A stretch of DNA of 64,000 bases from Sphagnum magellanicum (GCA_021904315.1 CM038925.1:6078501-6142500), one strand, 5' to 3'; counted from the first letter of the stretch, positions 49,958 through 61,644 are shown. The notes: generated by a model not told the origin, from the letters alone. Program-made: numbers and translations.

Positions 49958-51667
49958 TCAATGGCAATGCACCCTTCTTAAAAATCTCAGGTCTGGCTCC
50001 TCCGAGAACCTGTCAACATTAGCCATCCCTCTGTCTGTTAGTGACAACAACCTCCTAAATTCCCAAGAAATAAGCCAGTGCTGCCAAACTGATGTGACAT
50101 CTAGTATTAGGGAATTACCTATCAATCGTTCACCTTGGATACACCTCAAATTTGTGTAGATGACGGGAAATGCTGGACGTTGTTCTGGATCACCATGCCA
50201 ACACTCGGTAATCAAAGTCTTCAACTTAGAGGGGCAATTCTCCGGTAACTCTGGTCTAATTCCCTCTTTCACCATTGTCCTGACTTGACCCTGGTAAGCA
50301 CCTTCAAAAGGCAGCCGGCCTGTGAGGATCTCATAGCAAGTCATTGCAAAACTGTAGACATCTGGTTTAAAAGGGTCATACTTTGCGGGCTTCACATCCA
50401 CAGGCTGCTTATTGTCATTCCGCCCATCATACAACTCGGGTGCCATCCATCTTGTAGTGCCAACTGTAGACAGGTTCGAACATGTGCTTTCCTCCCTGAT
50501 TTTTGCAAGACCGAAGTCGGCAACTTTTGCACACTGGTATCCGTTTGGTTCTTGTGGGAACAGAGGCTGAACGAGAATATTATGAGATTTGAGGTCCCTG
50601 TGTGCTACTTTGCGTTCATGCAAGTACATCATACCTGCAGCTAACTGGATCATAATGTCAATAGCAACATCAAGCCCTAAAGGCATGGTATCAGTCGCAT
50701 TGGAGTAATAGACTTCTCTGGAGGAAGAAGTGTCATTGGCTATCTCAGTCGTGAGTGTGAGTGAAGATTCGATCAGCGTACGAAGATCTCCTGTCATCAA
50801 CTCCATGACGAAGGAGAATTCGCGATTGTCTTCGGCGCAGCAGACTATGAGCACTATGTTCGGGTGACTCACATTTTTGAGCAGCTCCATCTCTTGCCCG
50901 AACGCTTTCGCGAGGTGTGCTCCGAATTTTTTCTCGGCCCACCATTGCCCCAGCCACAACGTCTTGTGCACTTCTCCAAATGCACCCTTTCCCAGCAATT
51001 TTCCTCTCTGCAGATCCTCAAATGGCACGGTCCAAGAATCTCGAGCGCCATCGTCTCCTGCTGCAACCTTTTCTCCATTCATCCTGCCAAGCATGCACTT
51101 GGCAAGAGTGCGATAATCAGGCGTACCACCTATTTCATTCTCCATCGCTTCCAATCTCACACACAATTCCCTCTCATCTCTACCAGCTAAAACCTTGAGT
51201 TCATTGCAATACGACTCCCGAGATTTTACACACTCGTCAATTGCGCGTTTGACTACCGCCGTGACTCCTTGCGTCGGCTCCTTTCTCAGACAGACGAGTG
51301 CACGCATCAAGGCTCTGCACCACTCGATTTCGCGCACCCGGAGAGCGAACGCCTCCTTGATATCTCGCAGCTTAATCACGGCTTTGAGCCAGTCTTCAGG
51401 GCAGCAATCCTGAATCAAGTACTCGACAACCTTCGCCACTCGATAGATCTCCCTATCCAAAGCCGGTTCCCATTCCGCCGCATCATCATCTCCCAATCCC
51501 TCCACGTAAGCCTTCGAATCTTGAACCAGATCAAAGAGCTTGAAAGCCAAGAACCGACATTGCCGCATGTGCAGCTTGAGAGAACCATTCTCCCCTGGTG
51601 ACACCATTCTCAGCACGTTGAAAACCGTGGGAGACACCAGCTCCAGATAACGAGTATTCGAACCCAT
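49958..51667 (-). CDS. intronless TKL-group protein kinase with N-terminal helical (MLKL/HeLo-like) domain
   Basis: A single 569-codon frame with ATG at 51667. Residues 1-190 are predominantly helical without signal peptide or membrane segment. The arrangement recalls the N-terminal helical bundle of plant MLKL-type kinases; this is my inference from family layout. The kinase domain runs from about 220 to 510: Gly loop GKGAFGEV (226-233), Lys246 or Lys247 in WWAEKKF as the ATP-anchoring lysine, HRDLKSHN (356-363), DFG (384-386) and WMAPEL (407-412). All catalytic residues are present, so unlike animal MLKL it should be active. A tail of about 55 residues follows. About 40 residues (302-330) between the helix after GDLRTL and the next helix form a family-variable insert rich in Ser/Thr. 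The gene is convergent with the receptor kinase. Its leader is CpG-rich. Substrates cannot be inferred; TKL kinases of this type act in stress and defence signalling. Confidence 0.88.
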   Translation of the reverse strand: MGSNTRYLELVSPTVFNVLRMVSPGENGSLKLHMRQCRFLAFKLFDLVQDSKAYVEGLGDDDAAEWEPALDREIYRVAKVVEYLIQDCCPEDWLKAVIKLRDIKEAFALRVREIEWCRALMRALVCLRKEPTQGVTAVVKRAIDECVKSRESYCNELKVLAGRDERELCVRLEAMENEIGGTPDYRTLAKCMLGRMNGEKVAAGDDGARDSWTVPFEDLQRGKLLGKGAFGEVHKTLWLGQWWAEKKFGAHLAKAFGQEMELLKNVSHPNIVLIVCCAEDNREFSFVMELMTGDLRTLIESSLTLTTEIANDTSSSREVYYSNATDTMPLGLDVAIDIMIQLAAGMMYLHERKVAHRDLKSHNILVQPLFPQEPNGYQCAKVADFGLAKIREESTCSNLSTVGTTRWMAPELYDGRNDNKQPVDVKPAKYDPFKPDVYSFAMTCYEILTGRLPFEGAYQGQVRTMVKEGIRPELPENCPSKLKTLITECWHGDPEQRPAFPVIYTNLRCIQGERLIGNSLILDVTSVWQHWLISWEFRRLLSLTDRGMANVDRFSEEPDLRFLRRVHCH

Positions 51668-52120
51668 GAACCCCGATCACAAGTCACAGTACTCAAGCCC
51701 AACTGTCCCGCCCTCCTCCTGCCTACTCTCCTCCCTCTTGCTTCAAGCCCGGAAGTCCCGTTCAGGAAAACCCTAAGTGTGCTGCGAAGGCCAAATCTGA
51801 GAGCGTTCAGAAATCCAGCAGTCTAGAATCAGACCTACGTTGTCAATACGATGCAACAAACAACCCATAGCTTCTTCAAATCGTTCTTGTGCGTTGTTGT
51901 TGATCATTAGTCTCGTTCTTGTCGCTATTTTTGAGCCGCGATTCCCGCGGCTACACGCGATAAGAAGCTCCATCGGAGCGCGCGCGCGAACGAACGCGAT
52001 GAGGACGACTGAAAGCAAGCAAGCAAAGCGAGAGCGCGTACGTAGCTGTTGGTGTAACCCTGCCAAACCCTTTTGTTACGTATTACAAAAGCGCAATTTT
52101 TCTAAGGCCCGCTCTTGACT
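51668..52120 (-). promoter_or_regulatory. CpG-rich promoter/leader of the intronless kinase
   Basis: Upstream of ATG 51667 (higher coordinates on the minus strand), CpG dinucleotides become dense, especially at 51905-52040 (for example GCGCGCGCGAACGAACGCG). This contrasts with the CpG-poor surroundings. The word GCCGCG with CGCGGC nearby (51934-51951) forms a short inverted repeat. No TATA box was identified. Confidence 0.4.
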
Positions 52121-53920
52121 AGGAGGAAGTCCAGGCCAAGAAACCGTCGTTGATGCCAATAATGACCTAAAAGGCCAAAGTTTTCAATACTTTTTGACCT
52201 CTTGTAACTTGTTTGGCCTCAACTTACTAATCAAATTATGATTTGTTGACTTTGCCTACCAAGGCAAGGATATTGTGTTTAGACTCATTATAGAGTACAG
52301 TAGCTTTAAGGATTTCGGCCCTTAGGTAATAATAGGTCTATTTTTATACCAGGATTTTTGAAAGATGCTATTTTGGCTTGTTTTCAAACTTGAGATTAGT
52401 TATTATAGAGTTATAATTATGTATCTTGAAGGATTTTGGTTTCTTTTAGAGGATTTTCTTGAAGGTTATATTTTTTCATGGTGAAATATTTGAGTTTCCA
52501 TAATTCTTCTTTTACATTAAGATACTTTTTAATGTAAATGGCAAGGCCACAGTTGTGTGACACACCCCTCGTTTTTCAAGGTCAAGGTCCAGGATTTATT
52601 TTTCCACCTCAACAAGTGATTAACTTTCCCCTCTAAAGTTGTTGAGGCACCAAGTCTTCAAATTTTTATTTTGAATAAATAGTATTTTAGTTTTTTACAG
52701 CATTTCCCTCAAGGGTTGCAAATTGGCTCTCAAGTGAATATGTTTTTTCTTTTCTTTTCTTTTTCTTTTATTTTCTCCCTTTGGGGCCATCAGGGGCCAA
52801 ACAATCATAGATTGAAATATTGTATTTTAGTTTGGCCTTTGACTTTTAGAGGAAAAACCCTTGGGACTAATTTCAGTGGTTGCACCAATACGATTGCTTG
52901 ATTTAGGTTCAACCTTGGTGTTGACTTCTTGTGTCAAGTGGGCCTAAAAGGACATGAGTATGCGAGTTCACTAATTCAGGCCAGAGTGAACCAGCTCCCA
53001 TGACTGCAGCAGTTGGGGATGTATGTGGTTCGATGGTCACGGATTTTTCATTGGTTTTTCATTCCATGTGCGGTTATTCCAGCACAGTTTGATTAGGTTT
53101 AAAGCACAAGTTTTTTTTTCGGTAGTTGTATAAAATTGTTTAATATTTTTATTATGATTATGCATCCAATGCTTGTAATGTTTACATGATTTAGAATTTT
53201 TTTTTAAAAACCAAAATTTAGTTCAAGATATTTTTGGCAATTGTAAGGAATAATCTAGTTCCCCAATTAAGGTTATGCTTTTTGGAGTGTTGATTTAATT
53301 TAGGGTCAATGTAGGCACTTTTTAAATTCCAAAACAAGGTTAGGCTTTAAAGTATTTCAAGCATTTGTATAAGATTGTTTAATTTTAAATTTAAGATTAT
53401 GCATGTACAACCTCAAAAATCAAGATATAACCATGGGATCAATACCCTCAATGTTCTTTAAGTCTTTTGAACTTCTAAACCCCACTCTAATGCAATGTAT
53501 TCGTGAATGTAATTATAATCTCCAATCTTTCCTCCTTATGACTTTTCCTTTTTTATCCCAACATTACCAATTCATTCTTATTCAAAGGATACCCAATTTG
53601 TAGGTGTCTTGTGTCCTGTTGTCACACTTAACGTCACAAAAGCTTAAACCTAGAAAGTCCCGAGTTTCACTCAATGCATGCTCCACTCATTTCAATTACA
53701 TGCTCAAATGCTAAAGCTTAAACTTCCTCACAAAGTCATCATGTTCTAACACCAATCCATCATAATGTTGGTTGAAATTTACACACCTTGACCTAAATCC
53801 ACTATTGGGCGTAGCAAAAAAATAATTGTAGCAACCATATCTTTTTGGGTCAAATAACATAGTTCTAAAAACAAGGCCATTTCCATTATAAGAAACCTCA
53901 ACATATCACCTACCACAAAA
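52121..53920. other. AT-rich intergenic DNA, no gene seen
   Basis: No supported gene, RNA or clear repeat was recognised. Composition returns sharply to AT-rich beyond the CpG-rich segment. Confidence 0.55.
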
Positions 53921-54098
53921 GTTTTCTTTCCCAATTTTTCTACTTTATACACATTTCTATAACCAAAAGACTTACTTTTGTCGAGCACAAAGTTGCCACT
54001 CTAGAATAGGTTTTCTTTCCCAATTTTTCTACTTTATACACATTTCTATAACCAAAAGACTTACTTTTGTCCAGCACAAGGTTGCCACTCTAGAATAG
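53921..54098. repeat. recent 89-bp tandem duplication
   Basis: The 89-bp segment beginning GTTTTCTTTCCCAATTTT at 53921 is repeated at 54010 with only about two or three substitutions (TCGAGCACAAAG versus TCCAGCACAAGG). The low divergence implies a recent event. Confidence 0.9.
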
Positions 54099-55045
54099 GT
54101 CTTCACAACATCTTCACACATAGAATCTTTCATCCTATTTATACAAGTTTCACTTGTGTTTTAGATACACAACATTTGTGTTCAAATAATATGAACCTAT
54201 GAATAAATTTTGCGTGATTATTGTTGTTAAATCATGATTCACAAAGTTTATGGTGTAACAAAACAACGCTCTATTTGACAACTTCAATTATGGGTGAATT
54301 TTGCACACCAAAGGATTGCCCCATTTGTTTCCTTTTTATATGTGTGCAAAACCTATTCACTATATGTGGAAAGGGAAAGCTTAATCACATGATGTATTAT
54401 TGCATGCATGGGGACGTCAGTTCTATATTTGAAGAAGCATTGAAAATAAAAGAATATTTATTAATATGCTATGAAATAATAAAATATTTTAGGTATATTG
54501 TTAAATAGATGATATACTTTAAGCATATTTTCATACTGAATTATAAGCATTTCATTTATTTAAGTAAATTATAGATTAAAATTTTCAAAAGTTTCACCTT
54601 ACATTTTTTTGCATGTCGTTTGGAATAAAATGGAAATGACCTCCCCAAGATTATATGAAAAACACATGGAAAGAAAGCTTTAAAATTTGGGGAAAATAAG
54701 TTATGGGAAAATTATTATTTGAATGGACTTCAAAATTATGTGACATGCATGAAAATGATGATGATGCGGTGCAAGGAAGATAAAATAAGCAATTCTTGAT
54801 CCTTGCAATTTACTTGTAACATAAATGGAAAGTAACTATAAAATAAACCTTGATATATTGAAAGTAAAAATATTATTTTATTCAATGATCAACATGATAA
54901 TAATTTTTTACTTTAACATAATAATGTTGAAAAACCACATTTTAAAATTGTGTTTAAGTAGTTTCTTAAAAAGGTAGATCTACTTGATAAGATTTTTTTT
55001 CTTAATCATGTAGATGTTAATTAAATGAAATATTTACAAAATGGG

Positions 55046-55117
55046 TTAATTTTCTAATAAGCACATATTTTAGCTAGGTCTAGACCTAGCTAAAATATGT
55101 GCTTATTAGAAAATTAA
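55046..55117. repeat. perfect 72-bp palindrome
   Basis: The 36 bases 55046-55081, starting TTAATTTTCTAATAAGC and ending TAGGTCT, are followed without spacer by their exact reverse complement (55082-55117). The centre is AGGTCTAGACCT. Confidence 0.95.
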
Positions 55118-55141
55118 ATAATAATAAAAAGTGGGGGAAAA

Positions 55142-55162
55142 CCCCCCCCCCCCCCCCCCCCC
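55142..55162 (+). repeat. C homopolymer (21 bp)
   Basis: An uninterrupted run of about 21 C lies 24 bp after the palindrome, immediately preceded by GTGGGGGAAAA. Its true length may be uncertain because sequencing miscalls such runs. Confidence 0.85.
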
Positions 55163-57170
55163 AATCCTTGTTGGATGCAAATGGTCTAGAATTTTAGCAT
55201 TTAATGTCCTGCATAAACATTTTTTATCAAAATTTCAAAAATTAGACACCTTCAACATTTAAGTATGTAAATTGGTCCAAAAATGGTGATGTTGGTCCCT
55301 GATGGTATTGTAACCTAAAAAGTGTTTGAGCCTATGAAGGTCAAATTTCAATTAAGTCTTTACTAAAACATAGGTAGATTGCATAAATTAACTCCCACAC
55401 AACAACCATGCATCATACAAAATACTTGAACGATGTAAGAGATTAAATTAACATGATTTTTGGCTAGGATCACCCACACACCTAAAGTTTGATTTTCATG
55501 TGAGCTACACCCAATGGGAAGTTTGTCACACATGTTTAAAAATTGTCCTTGACGAGGATCATTCACCAAAATCATGTACATTTGCTCTTGTGAACACTTC
55601 CATAATTAAAAAGACATGTAAGTTTATTACAACACGGCTTCATTACACAAAAAGTTTATCCAAGGTTTAACATATTGTAACAAACATGAATCGTGAAAGG
55701 GAGAATATGGATAGAAAGCCCCACCCGTAAACCCTTATACACTTGAAAGGAGAAATGCATAAATTATCAACTACATTCAGTTATATCTATTAAACATTCT
55801 CATACATTAACTACAAATCAATAATATTATGCCACATACTATCCTTTTTTAAATACCATCCTTTTTACGAATAAGCCTTAGGTTATTTGGAATCTTCTTC
55901 CTTAGGATCTAATCAAGTACTCCACATAATTCACCTCAATTATTTGTAACTCAAAACAATTATTAAATTATTCACGAGTTCAAGCCTAGGACCCTAGCAA
56001 AAGATCCTCAAGTTAGGTTCCATAAATTGAATTATTTATTTCCATCCTTACCCATCTTTCTACCCTAGGCTATAAATTAATATTTATAATTCTTATCCTT
56101 AGTAACCCATCTTGGTGTTATAGTACCATGTAAAAAAAGTTTCTGAAAAAAAAAAGGAAAATAATTGGGCTTATGAGGGTGGATGTTGCTTCATTTTGTT
56201 GGTTCAATAGGATTTTTGTTCCAAGTTGGGTTGGTCTACATTTTTGGCCTAGGGTAAACATGTTTATCATCGAACGATATCTTATCACTGAACACTTTCA
56301 AATTTTCCTTCATTTCCTAACCAATTTGAAGTTTTTTAATGTCATTGGAAGCACAAAACAAAAAGCTACAAATATTTTTTGAACTTTAAAAGCAAAGGAA
56401 CAAAACATAAAACATAGGAAGAAAAAGAGTGATATTTTATCTCAAATTTTGTCTCTAGACCCCTTTACTTCTAACAACTATATCTTGTTCATTTCTCATT
56501 CATTTTGAACGATTTCAAAGGTTACAGATGCGCTATTTCAAGATCTATAAAACTTGTTTAAAATGAAAAGGCAAAAAAAAATAGTTGAAAAGCTTAAGTT
56601 TCAAAATCACACCAAGCTTAATGATCCATCGTTAAATTTTTGGTGATAGGCATGTCTACCCTAGGCTATTGGCATGTTGCATGAGCATGATTAGTGGAAC
56701 CATTTTTCACCAAAAGGAAACCCTTCCCCTCAAGGTTTAAAGCTTGAATGAAAGTCGACATGTTTTTCTTGGTAGACAAAGGGTGTGTGGAAGCAAAGGG
56801 GGTGAAAGGTTTGGGCACTACTATGATATGTACAATCATATTCATCAATGGCAAGGGTAAACAACCCTAGTCCCTAAATTTGTAGCACTCCACAAAAAAC
56901 ATTGAAACTACCAACATGTAATGGGTTTTACAATATATTATGAAATTTTTATATAAATTTTGGTGTAAGATCAAGTCCACAAAATTGGATCTAATGGTAC
57001 ATGGTAATAGAGTTTTAAATATTACATAAACTTTTACAACATAAAATTTTCATGAAGCTTATTATTACGATATGGCTTGCTTAAAAGTTTTTCTTTCTTT
57101 CAATATTACGGTTTTGAAACTTTGGTAAAATTTTCCATATTTTAGGAATTTTTTTTCTAATTTACACATC

Positions 57171-58024
57171 AAAAATGAAAATGACAAACTTGTTCCAATT
57201 TGATTTGAACCACGTTGTGAAAATTCACCCAAAAAGCATTCAAGTTGGGACTCTTGCTCAAAAGTTTATTTTAATGAATATCCTCCTTCAACTCTTTGAC
57301 ATCAATATAATTCTTCCTCTCTTGCAAGGTTCAATGCAGCTCTCCATCTACCGCATCCTCAGACACATTCCAGAAGCATTGTTGCTCAGTGTCTATGCTC
57401 TCAATACCATCATTACATCCCAGTAGAATTTATTCTAGTGTGTATGCTCTATGCTCACAAATTTTACAAGAATATTGAAGCGACAGAGGAAGTGGTGCTT
57501 CTTGATGTATTAGAGATGATGGATTCACATGGCAGCTTAGATTTGTAGGGGTCTTTGAGAGTTTGTAGCCCACCTATTTTACGTGAACAGAAATGTGCCT
57601 CGTTATGATTGTATTCACTTTGTTTCAGGGTTCTTCACTGAACTCTGAATCTGAATCTATTTTCTCTGCATGCGAATGCTCTTTCTACCATATTTAAATG
57701 TGCATTGAGAAGTCAGAAGTCAGTCATCTCAAAGCCACAGGAAATTAAAGGTCCAAGCTGATGGGATTGTGTTTCTGGTTTGATCTTCCCTCCAATTTTT
57801 GATGCAGAAAGGGGCAGCACATTGGTGTCTCCAGCATTTTGGTCATAAGAGCCATGGATCTTCATGGAGTTAAGAATGATGAGCTTCTCTTGTCTCTTTC
57901 GAATGCCCTGTCTGCAGACAGTTAGTTCCACAATACACTCCTCAAGGTCAAAAGTCAGCCAGTGATATAATGTAATTGCTTGAAGAACTTTGAATAAATG
58001 TTTCTGTGTATCAAGCAGTGCTAG
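57171..58024 (+). other. unassigned stretch with a short open frame
   Basis: In the plus frame through about 57312-57548 an uninterrupted reading runs to a TAG at 57546-57548, passing through KFYKNIEATEEVVLLDVLEM. No domain is recognised and there is no clear start. It could be a terminal exon remnant or chance. Confidence 0.15.
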
Positions 58025-58360
58025 CCAGCATCATGACTGCATTTTGCTTCTGGAAATGCAACAGAGACTGAGGACACAGATATTTCTATAATTGTTTAGC
58101 CAAAGTATTGGGAAGATAACATATACTTCTCTACACCCACGATTGGGAGCTGATGAAAAAGTGAGTCTAATTGTCATGGCAGCTCATCACTGCTATTCAT
58201 GATGAAGGTGATGGTCCGACACTTTGTGACAACTCATGAGATTATGACTGCTCTCATGTATGCTTGTTCTGTTATTATTGGGTTTGCTGGAACTGACAGA
58301 AGGTTGACCTTCAACGTGTTGCTGTGGAGTTTCCTCTGTAATCTCATAGATATACATCAA
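58025..58360 (+). repeat. dispersed repeat, same family as intron 2
   Basis: In order it carries TTTTGCTTCTGGAAATGCAA, GGGAGCTGATGAA, CATGATGAAGGTGATGGTCC, ACTTTGTGACAAC, ACTGACAGAAGG and GTGGAGTTTCCTCTGTAATC. All have counterparts in intron 2 of the receptor kinase and at 60360-60690. Confidence 0.75.
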
Positions 58361-58979
58361 GGATTTCTTAGTAGTACTTCTGGATTGATGTATTCCTATC
58401 ACAGTATGTGTGTGGAGAGGTTGATTGTCTTGCATAATAATTTTACACAAAGTCATTTCCTTCTGTGAGGAGTTTGATTAATGAACCTTTAACAGTACAT
58501 GTTTTTGCATTTAGCTCAATTCTTCATCAGTTGGGTTCAATTGAGCTCATCATATGTCCCAACATTTGACATGAAGATTCTCTATCTACATATCTGAAAG
58601 GAAAAGAGAGTGCAGGCCACACAATGGTTTAGCAATTCTAATGAGTATCATGGTACTGGGTTCTAACTACAGAGGCAGGTTTTTTACTTAAGAGGACAGA
58701 CAAAGAATTTCATCTGGAAGTTGGAAAGTTGTGAGCTGCTTATATGGATGATCTTCACCTCAAGCACAGGGAAATTAGATAGCAGAGACTGGGTCCCTTC
58801 AAGACTGCCAAAGATCAATCTGAAATCATGAGGCTCAGGGGTACAATCTAGCTATTGCTCATGCTCTCATCCAACTACCAGTGTTGGGAGAAATATGGCA
58901 ATTAAAGGAACAGCTCTGACCTAGAAAAGAACATTTGTGGGGATTTTTAGTGTTGATGGTGAAGAAAGCCAGCTAACAA

Positions 58980-60320
58980 AAAAACATCAGAATTGTGCTG
59001 TTCTCTAGAGGTTTTTCACAGTGCACTTATCTTGAGAACCATCATCTCAAAGGAAGAGCTTTTGTCTGTAGTGCAAGTTGTATTTCCTAAGGTACATAGT
59101 GCTTCTTCTATTGGCCCAGGATCAGCTTTTGATTTTGTTTTTGGTATACTCATCCCTACGTTTGGTGTATGCTTTTATTCTGCAGGTGAGTCGGATGAGG
59201 TATCTGAGGAGCTGGAGTAGAATATGCATAAACTGCCAACATTTTGCAGCCAAAATGAGGCAGCAGGTGGACCTCTCATCCCTGCTGCCAGGATTGAAGG
59301 TTGGCTGTGGGAGTAAAAGAATGGGTCCTCAGAGGGCCTCAAAGGGAACTTGTGAGAGCTCTCTAGAGGCTGGTTTAATGGAGATGAAGGTAAACCAACT
59401 TGCTTAATTACAAAATATTCTCATGTCTCAGGTAGATTATCCATGAACTTGGATCTTATTCATGAGTCAAAGATTTGCACATAAGGTATGGGGTCAGGAA
59501 GCAGGTGTTCTAGGAGTTGATGAAGCCTGGTGTCCCGGCACCAAAGGTCTAGGGAGCTGATTGATTGTGTGGTTTGTGTGTAGACTCTTGCAGCTCAAAG
59601 ACTTCTGGAACTGCAGGAGGCTTATCAGAAGCAGCTTTATCTCTTGGAAAAGATTTAACATATGAAGCTTGTTTTCAGCAAGCCCATTCAACTTTTATAC
59701 CAAATTTAGAATCCTCCTTTTGCTCATTATTGTGCTCCTTTCACAGTGACATGTGACAAAGTAACCTGCCAGGAAACTTGTAGGATGTAATAATCCTTTC
59801 TAATTTTAGATTGTTGATGTCTCTTCCTCATTCAGATGTTAGGTGTAGAGGACTTCCTCTTAACTGTAAATTTGATTCACGATTATATAAGCAACATGAT
59901 TTTCAGACTTCTGCATCTGGAGAAATTTGCTCAAAGTTTTCCACATTTCACTTCAAACAACTTATATTGTGCATGTCAAATTACTGCATAGGACCATTTG
60001 GAGAGTGAATGACATATTTTACTGTCCCACCGACATTAACTGCAAACTGATCAAGTCCAGTATCTGAGGAGTGAAAAGGAGTGTTGTCAACGCTCAGTGG
60101 ACCAGCTACAGGTTTTGCATTCTTACAGCCTTGCTACACTCCATGGTTGAGAAGTTATTTTAAGCTTCCACTAGTATCATTACCTGTTAGACATTTACTC
60201 AGCATGTGTTTCATGTGTTTACGAGTAAGCCTTAGGTTAGATGCTTGCTTGTACAGGGGGAACTTTGAAAAAATGAAGCTTATCCTCACAGGCTTGTTGC
60301 TGCTTGAATGAATGTGCTAT
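58980..60320 (+). other. exon-like open frames of unknown nature
   Basis: Several adjacent plus-strand open frames have balanced composition: 58993-59220, 59078-59407 (the part MRQQVDLSSLLPGLKVGCG), 59565-59756 (SEAALSLGKDLTYEACFQQ) and 59811-60008. Possible splice sites such as CTGCAG/GTGAGT at 59181-59192 lie near their edges. I recognise no domain, could not join them convincingly, and they may equally be non-coding. Confidence 0.2.
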
Positions 60321-60359
60321 TCACTGCTTGTCTTCTCGTGAAAGTTAGCCAATGTTATG

Positions 60360-60690
60360 AGGACATAGTATTCTTATTGCTCCAGAAAGGAAAAACTCCA
60401 TATGCAGATTTTTGTATAGTCATTTGCTTAAAATTTTGAGCATATTATTGTAGATTTATTTACACCCACCATCAGGGGCTGATGAAGTCAGTGGGGAGTT
60501 ATGGCAGCTAGTCACTCGCATTCATAACAAAGGTCATGGTCTCATACTTTGTAAGTATATTGTGACCACACTGATTCTTGTCATTTTTGTTTTTCGTTTT
60601 GTTGCATCTGACAGAATGGTTACTTTTAAATTGTTATTGTGGAGATTTCTCTGCAGTCTCATAGATATGTTGATTCATAAGCCAGTGTAT
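60360..60690 (+). repeat. dispersed repeat, same family as intron 2
   Basis: It carries ATTGCTCCAGAAA, GGGGCTGATGAAGTCAGTGG, CATAACAAAGGTCATGGTC, ACTTTGTAAGTATATTGTGA, TCTGACAGAATGG and GTGGAGATTTCTCTGCAGTC in the family order. Confidence 0.75.
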
Positions 60691-61538
60691 TGAGTTTATG
60701 GTTCTATGTAAATTCTCATCACTCATTGTTCTGCTCATACCTTTGTTGTAATGCCCAAGGCTAGATTGATGCTTATCTTATGCCAGGAATTGGCTAATAG
60801 GGCATGACCTCCTTCTGCACATGCAAAAAGAAACTTGTGCACTCAGCACAATATCCCTTGGAAGTTGGAGTTGGGAAACAATCTCTCTGAGGCTCTATAA
60901 AGGGAGATTTTACTGAACCCAAATTGGCCTATACATAGGGTGTGCGCAACACTGCATTGTGTCATTAGAGGGAGGTGATCCCTTAATGCACGTTGCAAAC
61001 GTCAACAGCTGACCTACAAGACAGTAAAGTCATATAGATTGCATTGTCCTAGACAGATTTACAGGTGTTTTCAAATACTTTCAAATCCAGCCCTTACCCT
61101 TTCTAGCATATTCACACACTTCTTCCAAATGCAAACATCAAGCTGCAGCCAACTTCAATCTTCAATCATCATCTTCTTACATTGCTTTCAAATTGACCAA
61201 CTCCATTGTCCAAGTAGATGCTATAGGCACAAGAAGGGATGAAATCACGTTTAATTGGCAAAATAATTATTTCCTTTGTCCTGTTATCTCAAGAGATGTG
61301 TTAAATGGGACATGCAAATAAACTGGGACACAAAACCAAACTTAGTAGGTTTATCCTTTTACACCAGGAGGTCAAAGTTCACACAACACCATGAGATTCC
61401 ATGCAACAGAAAACTAATGAAATATGGCTGTCAATCAAATTTAATTAACAATTACGCAAATCTGATATCTAATGTTCAAACAGCAGTTATGTCCTTAAAC
61501 AAGTTAGTCTTTACCATGGAATTGTAATTTAAGCGTAG
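60691..61538. other. intergenic DNA, no gene seen
   Basis: Short open frames only. A TCTATAAAGG motif at about 60894 resembles a TATA box but no gene follows it. Confidence 0.45.
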
Positions 61539-61638
61539 GGTAAAGCCCTAGGTCAAGGGCATACCAAAATCAGGCCTGCACTCAGCTATCGCCTCATGTG
61601 CCCTTATTTTGGTAATGCCCTTGACCTAGGGCTTTACC
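61539..61638. repeat. inverted repeat with arms of about 37 bp
   Basis: The arm GGTAAAGCCCTAGGTCAAGG, then GCATACCAAAAT, is followed after roughly 30 bp by its near-exact reverse complement (ATTTTGGTAATGC, then CCTTGACCTAGGGCTTTACC). Only one or two changes separate the arms. The same arm sequence, more diverged, begins the insertion in intron 1 at 41190. Confidence 0.85.
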
Positions 61639-61644
61639 TGACGT

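Larger units (their letters stand above)
54099..57170. other. AT-rich intergenic DNA, no gene seen
   Basis: Apart from the palindrome and the C-run listed separately, only random short open frames are present. Confidence 0.55.

Noticed and set aside
50285..51601. Several plus-strand frames of 70-119 residues
   Set aside because: They are antisense shadows of the intact minus-strand kinase.
51650..51667. N-myristoylation of the minus-strand kinase (MGSNTR)
   Set aside because: Gly2 is present, but Arg at position 6 does not fit the usual consensus.
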